Shown one piece after another: positions 5,509-11,236 of a DNA stretch of 11,236 nucleotides. Each line of letters opens with the position of its first letter. Within the stretch, counting starts at the first letter, position 1. The DNA lies in contig JAFVXP010000010.1 of assembly GCA_017501055.1 (NCBI GenBank), forward strand, positions 1-11,236. The letters run 5' to 3'. Both the position numbers and the translations under genes were made by a program. This DNA comes from Clostridia bacterium (GTDB taxonomy: Bacteria; Bacillota; Clostridia; Oscillospirales; CAG-382). The notes under the pieces were generated by a model. That model saw nothing but the letters and a program-made list of their open reading frames with translations. It did no database searches and was not told where the DNA came from.

Positions 5509-7650
5509 TTATAGTTTTACTTTTTTCAATAATAACGAATTTGTTACAACGGAAACAGAGGACAAAGCCATTGCCGTTCCTGCGATAACGGGAGAAAGCA
5601 GACCGAATGCGGAAAGAGGTATTCCTATCGTATTATAAAAGAACGCCCAGAAAAGGTTCTGCTTAATCTTACGCATTGTTGCTCTTGAAAGCGAAACTGC
5701 ATCGGAAACCGATGAAATACCGCCGCCGACAAGCACAATATCTCCCGATTCCATTGCTATATCAGTACCGTTACCAACGGCAAATCCAACGTCGGCAAGC
5801 GTTAATGCAGGCGCATCGTTTATGCCGTCGCCGACCATACCGACAGTTCCGTATTCATCACGAAGGGTCTTTAATACGTTCACCTTATCCTCGGGAAGTG
5901 CGTTTGCTACAACGGAATCTATATTCACGGCATCTGCAACCGTTTTTGCGGTATATTCATTGTCGCCCGTGACGAGCACGGTTTTTATATGCATACCGTT
6001 AAGGCGTTTTAACGATTCGAAGGAATCCTCTCTTATCGGGTCGGAAACAGCCAAAGCAAGAGAGGGTATGCCGTCAATTGCCGTTACGATAAGAGTTTTT
6101 CCGTTTACTGCAAGCGATTTTATATCATCGTTAAGTTTGCAATCACAAAGCGTTTCTATCCAGGAAGGCTTGCCGACGGCAACCTGTTTACCTTCAACCG
6201 TTGCAATAACGCCGCAACCCGTTACCGATTCAAAATTGACACATTCGGGTATTTCACCTTCATATTCGGACACAACAACGTGTGCGAGAGGGTGCTCCGA
6301 GCGAGCCTCGACCGAAGCGGAAAGACGCATTGAATCATTAATATTGCCGTTTATTGATACTCTTTCGGTTATACGGGGTGTTCCCTCGGTTAATGTTCCC
6401 GTTTTATCAAGAACGAGCGCTTTTATCTTGCAGACCTGCTCCAATGCATCGGCATTCTTTATAAGTATACCCATTGATGCACCTCTGCCGATACCTACCA
6501 TCAACGCTGTCGGCGTTGCAAGTCCAAGAGAGCAAGGGCAAGCAATTACAAGCACGGCAACTGCTCTGTCGATCGCTTCTTGGAGAGAAAGGTTTGCAAA
6601 AAGTGAAACAACAAGAGTTATTATTGCTATTACTGCAACTGTTGGCACAAAGACCGCAGAAACATTATCGGCGATATTCTGGATATGCGCCTTTGAGGAT
6701 TGAGCTTCTTCAACAAGACGGATTATACCCGAAAGCATTGTATCGCTTCCGACGTTTTCTGCACGGAATTTTATTGCACCTCTGCCGTTTACCGTTCCGC
6801 CGAAGACCTTATCCCCGATATTTTTGCCGACAGGCATACTTTCACCCGTGAGCATAGATTCATCAATAGAGGTCGTTCCCTCGATAACGACACCGTCGGC
6901 AGAGATGGATTCGCCCGGACGGACGATAACTATATCGCCGATAACAATTTGTGAAGCAGGAATTTCTGTTTCAACGTTATCACGGATAACGGTTGCACGC
7001 TTGGGCGCAAGGTCCATTAATTTTTCTATGGATTCCGAAGTCTTTGCCTTTGCCTTTGCTTCAAGCATTTTACCAAGCAAAACAAGCGTTATTATCATTG
7101 CAGAGCTTTCAAAATAGAAAACTCCCAAATTTGCAAAGAGGCTGTATACGCTGTATGCATACGATGCCGTTGTTCCGAGCGCAACAAGAACGTCCATGCT
7201 TGGACTTTTGTTCTTTAATGAATAATATGCGCCACGGTAGAACCTAAATCCCGCAACAAACTGAACGGGGGTTGCAAGCGCAAGTTGAAGATAGCCGTTA
7301 TGCAAAATATGCATAAGTTCCGATTTCGGTGCAAATATCATCAATGCCATCATCACAAAGAACGGCAGAGAGAATACCGCAGAAAAGACAAACGTCAATA
7401 AGGTTTGCTTGAATTCACGTTTGCGTGCGGTTCTTACGTCAGGCAAGACCGAATATCCTGCCTTTTTTATTGCTTTTTCAAGCGTTTTTATATCAGTCAC
7501 GTCTTCGTCAAACGTTACCTCTGCCCTGCCGTTTGTATAGGAAACGATCGCATTGATAACACCCTTTTGAGCTCTAAGCGCATTCTCAACCGCAGCAGAG
7601 CAACGGACGCATGACATTCCGCCGACTTTTATTATTGTATCTTTTATCAT
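5509..7650 (-). CDS. copA: Cu(I)-exporting P1B-type ATPase (CopA-like)
   Basis: A 713-residue integral membrane pump that hydrolyses ATP to move Cu(I) out of the cytosol. In order: one N-terminal heavy-metal-binding domain with GMSCVRC (C14, C17); membrane helices from about residue 82; actuator motif TGES at 268-271; the metal-site CPC at 371-373 in CPCSLGLATPTA; phosphorylation motif DKTGTLTEG from D415; SEHPLA with H453; and GDGINDAPAL at 607-616. Near the end come YN at 672-673 and MALSS at 694-698. CPC together with YN and MxxSS is the signature of Cu(I) (P1B-1) pumps rather than Zn/Cd pumps. A longer in-frame start (7692) would lie inside the chaperone gene. The ATG at 7650 overlaps the chaperone stop as ATGA and starts the domain properly, so it is preferred and implies translational coupling. 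Confidence 0.95.
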   Translation of the reverse strand: MIKDTIIKVGGMSCVRCSAAVENALRAQKGVINAIVSYTNGRAEVTFDEDVTDIKTLEKAIKKAGYSVLPDVRTARKREFKQTLLTFVFSAVFSLPFFVMMALMIFAPKSELMHILHNGYLQLALATPVQFVAGFRFYRGAYYSLKNKSPSMDVLVALGTTASYAYSVYSLFANLGVFYFESSAMIITLVLLGKMLEAKAKAKTSESIEKLMDLAPKRATVIRDNVETEIPASQIVIGDIVIVRPGESISADGVVIEGTTSIDESMLTGESMPVGKNIGDKVFGGTVNGRGAIKFRAENVGSDTMLSGIIRLVEEAQSSKAHIQNIADNVSAVFVPTVAVIAIITLVVSLFANLSLQEAIDRAVAVLVIACPCSLGLATPTALMVGIGRGASMGILIKNADALEQVCKIKALVLDKTGTLTEGTPRITERVSINGNINDSMRLSASVEARSEHPLAHVVVSEYEGEIPECVNFESVTGCGVIATVEGKQVAVGKPSWIETLCDCKLNDDIKSLAVNGKTLIVTAIDGIPSLALAVSDPIREDSFESLKRLNGMHIKTVLVTGDNEYTAKTVADAVNIDSVVANALPEDKVNVLKTLRDEYGTVGMVGDGINDAPALTLADVGFAVGNGTDIAMESGDIVLVGGGISSVSDAVSLSRATMRKIKQNLFWAFFYNTIGIPLSAFGLLSPVIAGTAMALSSVSVVTNSLLLKKVKL

Positions 7651-7874
7651 TTTACTTTTGCAGAGAAGCCGACGGCAACAACTGCTTCGCAAAGTGCGTT
7701 TGCATCGATTTTTGAAGGAATATAGGAAACCTTAACGTCGCCCGAAGCAAGGTCTGCTTCTGCAGACTTAACTCCCTTTAATGCTTTAAGCGCATTTTCT
7801 ACCTTTGCTTTACAATGGTTGCAATGCATTCCATCAACGGAAAGGATCATTTCTTCTTTTTTATCAAAAAACAT
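7647..7874 (-). CDS. CopZ-like copper chaperone, heavy-metal-associated domain
   Basis: A 75-residue single-domain protein with the copper-binding loop GMHCNHC (C18, C21) and the usual small ferredoxin-like fold pattern, ending in GFSAKVK. It would carry Cu(I) in the cytosol and pass it to the ATPase encoded next. The ribosome binding site AAGGAG lies eight bases before the ATG at 7874. The stop overlaps the ATPase start by four bases (ATGA). The family also includes mercury and other soft-metal binders, but the partner pump supports copper. Confidence 0.9.
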   Translation of the reverse strand: MFFDKKEEMILSVDGMHCNHCKAKVENALKALKGVKSAEADLASGDVKVSYIPSKIDANALCEAVVAVGFSAKVK

Positions 7875-7902
7875 AACAATATCTCCTTTTTGTTTTTTTA
7901 TT

Positions 7903-7931
7903 ATTTTACAACAAAAGAGCCGTTATTTCAA
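7903..7931 (-). promoter_or_regulatory. Promoter of the copper chaperone/ATPase operon
   Basis: Minus strand -35 TTGAAA (7926-7931), a 17-base spacer and -10 TAAAAT (7903-7908). The start is near 7896. The -35 lies in the loop of the upstream feo terminator hairpin and the spacer covers its 3' arm. No CopY-type (TACANNTGTA) or clear CsoR-type operator is visible. Confidence 0.65.
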
Positions 7932-7946
7932 GCAGAACGGCTCTTT
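7914..7946 (-). terminator. Intrinsic terminator of the feo operon
   Basis: On the minus strand AAAGAGCCGTT pairs with AACGGCTCTTT (11 pairs, 11-base loop), and a T-rich tail TTTTGTTG overlaps its end. It lies six bases after the stop of the Cys-rich FeoB-associated gene and separates the iron genes from the copper genes. Confidence 0.82.
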
Positions 7947-7951
7947 ATTTT

Positions 7952-8128
7952 TTATTTATTGCCTCTGCATTTATCGGAAAGAGCACAGCCTTCACAGCCG
8001 CAGCCGCAGCCCAAGGCGGATCTGCCCGATCTTTTATCCTTTATCATCTTGCGGATTATCAAAACAACCGCAAAAACAATCAAAGCAGAAACCAAAATTG
8101 TTGAAAGATTATTCGTTATCCACAACAT
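7952..8128 (-). CDS. FeoB-associated Cys-rich membrane peptide
   Basis: A 58-residue peptide. It has an N-terminal hydrophobic helix (about residues 9-25), a basic stretch RKMIKDKRSGR (26-36), then a Cys-rich tail with GCGCGCEGC (40-48) and a last Cys, so cysteines are at 41, 43, 45, 48 and 54. This layout, directly after feoB, matches the FeoB_associated Cys-rich membrane protein family. A possible role is partnering FeoB or handling Fe(II), by analogy with FeoC or thiolate clusters (inference). The ribosome binding site AGGAGG is seven bases before ATG. It starts 11 bases after the feoB stop and is followed by the operon terminator. Confidence 0.88.
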   Translation of the reverse strand: MLWITNNLSTILVSALIVFAVVLIIRKMIKDKRSGRSALGCGCGCEGCALSDKCRGNK

Positions 8129-8139
8129 AACTAAACCTC

Positions 8140-10251
8140 CTATTTTTTAGGTTTGTAGGGCTTTCTTGCAAGCATATATGCAAGATACATTGCAACAAGC
8201 GTTGCAAAAATGAATCCGACAACGTTTATATTACCCATAACGGCAGAGCCGAACTGATATATCATAAGCGATACGGCATAGGCGAAAACGCATTGATAGG
8301 TTATTGTTATTACCGTCCATTTGGGCGAATTCATTTCACGTCTTATTGCACCGATAGCCGCAAAGCAGGGAGCGCAGAGAAGGTTGAAAGCAAGGAAGGA
8401 ATATGCCGCCAAGGGACCTATACCTTTAAAGCCGAGAACACCGAAAACGGCAACTATCTCTTCTTTTGCAACCAAGCCCATTATTGTTGCAACGGTAGAT
8501 TCGATATTACCGAAGCCCAAGGGGGCAAATATCCATTTAATTGCGCTTCCGAGATATCCGAGAAGGCTTTCGTCAAGCGCCATTTCTCGCGAGAAGGTGA
8601 ACGCATTGCCGATAAATCCGAAATGCGAGCCTGCCCAAATCAACATTGAGGAAAGCAAGATTACCGTTCCTGCTTTTTTAACGAAGGAACTGCTTCTCTC
8701 CCAAGTCGCATAGAATATCGAATTAAAAGTCGGCATATGGTATGCAGGCAATTCCATTACAAAGGGAGAGGGTTCGCCATAGAATAGTTTTGTTTTCTTA
8801 AGCATTATACCCGAAACTACTATTGCCGTCACACCAAGGAAATATGCGCTCGGAGCAACCCACCAAGCACCGCCGAAGAGCGACGATGCAATAAGACCGA
8901 TAACGGGAAGCTTTGCACCGCAAGGGATAAACGTCGTAGTCATTATCGTCATACGGCGTTCCTGTTCGTTTTCGATAGTACGTGATGCCATAATACCGGG
9001 TACACCGCAACCCGAGCCGACAAGCATAGGTATGAAGGATTTACCCGAAAGGCCGAGCTTGCGGAAGAGTTTATCCATCATAAACGCAATACGGGACATA
9101 TATCCGCAGGATTCAAGGAAGGAAAGGAACAAGAACAATACGATCATCTGCGGCACAAAGCCCAAAACAGCACCGACACCGCCGATTATACCGTCGATTA
9201 TAAGGCGTCTTAACCAATCGGCATTAACGTTTATTGCATCAAGTCCTCTCTCCGCAAGGACGGGAACACCGTCTATCCAACGTCCGAAAATATTGAATCC
9301 TTCGCCGAAAAGACCGTCGTTTGCCCAATCGGTTGCCCAAGTACCGACGGTTGAAACAGAGATATAATATACAAGGAACATTATCACGGCAAAGATAGGA
9401 AGTGCAAGGAAACGGTTTGTTACAATTCTGTCTATCTTGTCGGAAACCGAAAGCTTGCCGACGTTTTTCTTTTTAACACACTTTTCTACAATACGCTGAA
9501 TGTAAATATATCTTTCGTTTGCGATGATGCTTTCGGCATCGTCGTCAAATTCGTCTTCAACGTGAACGATGTCTTCCTCGATATGTGCGATAGTTTTTTC
9601 GGGAATCGAAAGTGCTTCGTAAACACGTTTATCACGTTCGAAAAGCTTTATTGCGTACCAACGCTGTTGGTCCTTCGGAAGCTCGTGCACGACGGCTTCT
9701 TCGATATGTGCAAGAGCATGCTCGACCTCGCCCGAGAAGATATGCATAGGCTCTGCCTTTTGCTCGATAGCGGCATTGATAGCAAGCTCGATTGCTTCGG
9801 TTATACCCTCTTCTTTAAGCGCAGATATTTCGACAATGGGACAGCGAAGTGCCTTTGAAAGACCTTCTATATTAATTTCATCGCCGTTTTTGCGGACTAT
9901 ATCCGCCATATTAAGCGCAATTACCGTGGGTATACCAAGCTCGGCAAGCTGGGTTGTAAGATATAAATTTCTCTCGAGGTTGGTTCCGTCAACGATATTC
10001 AATATCGCATCGGGGCGCTCGTTTACAAGATATTTACGTGCAACAACTTCTTCGGGAGTATAGGGAGAAAGCGAATAGATACCGGGAAGGTCGGTTACGA
10101 TAACGCCTTCACGTTTTTTAAGCTTTCCCTCTTTCTTCTCAACCGTAACGCCGGGCCAGTTACCTACAAACTGGTTTGAGCCGGTCAACGCATTGAACAG
10201 CGTTGTTTTACCGCTGTTGGGGTTGCCTGCAAGGGCAATCTTTATTTCCAT
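8140..10251 (-). CDS. feoB: Ferrous iron transporter FeoB
   Basis: A 703-residue Fe(II) permease of the cytoplasmic membrane with a GTPase head. G-domain motifs are GNPNSGKT at 9-16 (G1), DLPG at 54-57 (G3), NMAD at 114-117 (G4) and SALK at 143-146 (G5). A helical GDI-like spacer with a long acidic stretch (about 165-270) leads into the membrane domain from DKIDRIVTNRFLALPIF (271-287). The two Gate regions carry the conserved cysteines: GSGCGVPG at 412-419 and PCGAKLPV at 443-450. The length is typical for FeoB without a fused FeoA or FeoC. The ribosome binding site AAAGGA precedes the ATG. feoA lies 83 bases upstream; that gap holds a putative operator. A Cys-rich membrane peptide follows immediately. 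Confidence 0.97.
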   Translation of the reverse strand: MEIKIALAGNPNSGKTTLFNALTGSNQFVGNWPGVTVEKKEGKLKKREGVIVTDLPGIYSLSPYTPEEVVARKYLVNERPDAILNIVDGTNLERNLYLTTQLAELGIPTVIALNMADIVRKNGDEINIEGLSKALRCPIVEISALKEEGITEAIELAINAAIEQKAEPMHIFSGEVEHALAHIEEAVVHELPKDQQRWYAIKLFERDKRVYEALSIPEKTIAHIEEDIVHVEDEFDDDAESIIANERYIYIQRIVEKCVKKKNVGKLSVSDKIDRIVTNRFLALPIFAVIMFLVYYISVSTVGTWATDWANDGLFGEGFNIFGRWIDGVPVLAERGLDAINVNADWLRRLIIDGIIGGVGAVLGFVPQMIVLFLFLSFLESCGYMSRIAFMMDKLFRKLGLSGKSFIPMLVGSGCGVPGIMASRTIENEQERRMTIMTTTFIPCGAKLPVIGLIASSLFGGAWWVAPSAYFLGVTAIVVSGIMLKKTKLFYGEPSPFVMELPAYHMPTFNSIFYATWERSSSFVKKAGTVILLSSMLIWAGSHFGFIGNAFTFSREMALDESLLGYLGSAIKWIFAPLGFGNIESTVATIMGLVAKEEIVAVFGVLGFKGIGPLAAYSFLAFNLLCAPCFAAIGAIRREMNSPKWTVITITYQCVFAYAVSLMIYQFGSAVMGNINVVGFIFATLVAMYLAYMLARKPYKPKK

Positions 10252-10272
10252 TTGATTTTCCTTTCGTTCAAA

Positions 10273-10292
10273 CGGTTAGCAGAGGCTAACCG
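10273..10292. promoter_or_regulatory. Putative metalloregulator operator 1 (feoA-feoB gap)
   Basis: CGGTTAGC-AGAG-GCTAACCG is an inverted repeat of eight-base arms with a four-base centre. It shares the core GTTAGC-N4-GCTAAC with two other sites near feoA. It could also form a hairpin in the feoAB mRNA, but the repeated motif with varying centres favours a protein-binding site. Confidence 0.65.
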
Positions 10293-10334
10293 ACAGGTAT
10301 AAAAATTTGAAAACCGAGAGGTTTCCCGAAAAAA

Positions 10335-10556
10335 TTATTCGATTTCGATCTTTTCGATGTCTTCTTTTCTTAATGAAAGCTCGTACCCTCTCAAATTAAC
10401 CTCAACGGGATCGCCGAGAGGGGCAACCTTACGGATATATATTTCAACGCCTTTTGTTACGCCCATATCCATAATACGCCGTCTTAATGCACCTTCGCCG
10501 TGAACACGCACGACCTTTACCGTATCGCCGATCTTTGCATCAAGCATTGTTTTCAT
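10335..10556 (-). CDS. feoA: Ferrous iron transport accessory protein FeoA
   Basis: A 73-residue cytosolic SH3-like protein that supports FeoB. The family core is visible: LRRRIMDMGVTKGVEI near residues 24-39, then APLGDPVEVNLRGYELSLRKED (45-66). An in-frame GTG three codons upstream (10565) lies inside the ribosome binding site GAGGTG. The ATG at 10556, six bases after that site, is the better start. It is first in the feo operon, with an operator-like repeat at its transcription start. Confidence 0.95.
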   Translation of the reverse strand: MKTMLDAKIGDTVKVVRVHGEGALRRRIMDMGVTKGVEIYIRKVAPLGDPVEVNLRGYELSLRKEDIEKIEIE

Positions 10557-10588
10557 TAATTTCACCTCTTTAGCGTTTGCCTTTCATT

Positions 10589-10606
10589 AGTTAGCGTATG
10601 CTAACT
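10589..10606. promoter_or_regulatory. Putative metalloregulator operator 2 (feoA transcription start)
   Basis: AGTTAGC-GTAT-GCTAACT, seven-base arms with a four-base centre. Counted from the feoA promoter start near 10609, it spans about +3 to +20, a position where a bound repressor would block transcription. The half-site resembles the GGTTAGC half of DtxR/IdeR boxes; the identity of the regulator is inference. Confidence 0.75.
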
Positions 10607-10615
10607 CCTTGATAT

Positions 10616-10644
10616 ATAATACTTATTTTCGCCTTATTTGTCAA
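10616..10644 (-). promoter_or_regulatory. Promoter of the feo operon
   Basis: Minus strand -35 TTGACA (10639-10644), a 17-base spacer and -10 TATTAT (10616-10621). The start is near 10609, leaving a leader of about 53 bases that opens with operator 2. Confidence 0.82.
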
Positions 10645-10690
10645 CATTTTTTCGACATTTTTTTCGTTTTTGGCGTTTAAGCGCAGAAAT

Positions 10691-10708
10691 AGTTAGCACA
10701 CGCTAACT
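10691..10708. promoter_or_regulatory. Putative metalloregulator operator 3
   Basis: AGTTAGC-ACAC-GCTAACT, identical in its arms to operator 2. It lies 47 bases upstream of the feoA -35 box and 13 bases from the inverted-repeat element. It may be an auxiliary feo site, or may once have served the rightward gene. Confidence 0.65.
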
Positions 10709-10721
10709 CCGTTTGTGCATT

Positions 10722-11008
10722 TTGACAATGATAGCATAAAAGAGCCGAACACGTAATGGTTTGAAAAACCCTTTTTGCCCATAATATCGCAATTCTCGTT
10801 AGGAATACGCCCGTATTCCGTCGCTCGCCTTGCTCATTCTGAACAAAAAGTTCAATTTCAAACGAACCTACGGCGAGGTGGTTTTGAGAAGAAATTTTGA
10901 TTTTGAGCGCAGATATACTTCCGTATATCAAGAGAAAAAGCGAAATTTATACCGAAAATAACCGCCGTAGGCATTGCGTGTTCAGCTCTTTTATGCTATT
11001 GTTGACAG
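10722..11008. mobile_element. Inverted-repeat element, MITE-like or structured RNA
   Basis: Two 37-base arms (10722-10758 and 10972-11008) face each other across about 213 bases. They share runs such as ATAGCATAAAAGAGC and GAACACG. On the + strand 35 of 37 positions pair when G-T wobbles are allowed; the exceptions are one A-A and one C-A. Inside are a 9-pair helix CCTACGGCG/CGCCGTAGG (10867-10875 with 10963-10971, directly next to the right arm) and small hairpins at 10802-10819, 10840-10854 and 10912-10929. No transposase or convincing gene is present. It fits a non-autonomous transposable element, but the internal folding also fits an RNA. Exact ends and target duplication cannot be fixed from one copy. 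Confidence 0.65.
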
Positions 11009-11030
11009 TTGGTTTTTTATAGGGTATAAT
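11002..11030 (+). promoter_or_regulatory. Promoter of the rightmost gene
   Basis: Perfect -35 TTGACA (11002-11007), a 17-base spacer and perfect -10 TATAAT (11025-11030). The -35 lies within the right arm of the inverted-repeat element. The start is near 11037, about 24 bases before the ATG. Confidence 0.82.
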
Positions 11031-11060
11031 TGGGTAGGCAATGCGGAAGGAGGTATTGTC

Positions 11061-11236
11061 ATGAATAAAATAACGAAGAATATATGCGAATATGTTTCTG
11101 TTTTCTTATTGAGCTGTTGTTTTATTGGAATGTATGCTTTATTATTCTCAAAAAACTCATATTCCGCTTTAGCCTATTTCACCTTTTCAGCTATAATGCA
11201 TTTTGTGGTTTTAGTGAATTTCGTTTTGATAAATGC
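11061..11236 (+). CDS. Hypothetical membrane protein, 3' end outside window
   Basis: The first 58 codons are open to the window end. The translation starts MNKITKNICEYVSVFLLSCC and contains two hydrophobic stretches (about residues 12-29 and 37-57) joined by a short polar loop with KNS. It is probably a multi-pass membrane protein. The ribosome binding site GGAAGGAGG is eight bases before the ATG. I do not recognise the family. It is divergent from the feo operon and separated from it by the inverted-repeat element. Confidence 0.75.
   Translation, partial: MNKITKNICEYVSVFLLSCCFIGMYALLFSKNSYSALAYFTFSAIMHFVVLVNFVLIN

Noticed and set aside
5822..6703. 293-codon plus-strand open frame
   Set aside because: It is antisense to the copper ATPase, which carries all P-type ATPase motifs over this stretch.
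7651..7692. Longer N-terminus for the copper ATPase
   Set aside because: It would overlap the chaperone gene and adds a non-conserved Cys/Arg-rich stretch. The ATGA overlap start fits operon structure and the family N-terminus.
10273..10708. CRISPR-like array from the repeated GTTAGC motifs
   Set aside because: Spacing is irregular, units are short palindromes, and promoter logic explains them as operators.
10677..10931. 84-codon minus-strand open frame across the inverted-repeat element
   Set aside because: It spans the element boundary, operator 3 and the left arm, has no ribosome binding site that I can see, and has no recognisable domain. It is best explained as a chance frame in a non-coding repeat.

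Overview
The window looks like chromosomal DNA from a Gram-positive anaerobe of class Clostridia, probably a gut-type Oscillospirales relative. This is inferred from the low-to-moderate GC content, strong AGGAGG-type ribosome binding sites, near-consensus TTGACA/TATAAT promoters with 17-bp spacers, a tryptophan T-box riboswitch, a DUF421-DUF4363 gene pair, and a FeoA-FeoB-FeoB-associated Cys-rich gene set. Most genes are housekeeping or transport genes. The less ordinary material is in the regulatory DNA and the short intergenic elements.

Layout. 1-250: a leftward tRNA-Asp/tRNA-Gly operon with its promoter. 288-740: a leftward gene for a C_GCAxxG_C_C-family putative redox protein, divergent from a rightward pair (847-1653) of DUF421/YetF-like and DUF4363 membrane proteins. 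1673-3638: a rightward operon of rpe (pentose phosphate epimerase) and a membrane-anchored VanY-type D,D-carboxypeptidase. It has a strong promoter and a structured 5' leader. 3644-5327: promoter, Trp-specific T-box and a stand-alone TrpB2-type tryptophan synthase beta chain. 5339-5493: a dispersed-repeat-like hairpin cluster and a perfectly palindromic bidirectional terminator. 5509-7874: leftward copper genes, a CopZ-like chaperone overlapping a CopA-like Cu(I) P-type ATPase. 7952-10556: a leftward ferrous iron operon, feoA-feoB-FeoB-associated Cys-rich peptide. 10691-11008: a third copy of a putative metalloregulator operator, then a ~290-bp inverted-repeat element (MITE-like or a structured RNA). 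11061-end: the start of a rightward membrane protein gene.

How it works together. The feo operon imports Fe(II). Three copies of GTTAGC-N4-GCTAAC (one just downstream of the feoA transcription start, one between feoA and feoB, one upstream) suggest control by a DtxR/IdeR-like repressor. CopZ and CopA bind and export Cu(I), and appear to be transcribed separately from a promoter embedded in the feo terminator hairpin. The T-box makes trpB respond to uncharged tRNA-Trp. The rightmost gene has a near-perfect promoter whose -35 box lies inside the terminal repeat of the MITE-like element, so the element may have supplied that promoter.

I do not see a large new defence or biosynthetic system. The best candidates for something undescribed are the inverted-repeat element at 10722-11008, the triple operator of the feo locus, the zinc-ribbon insertion in the VanY domain, and the rpe leader hairpin.
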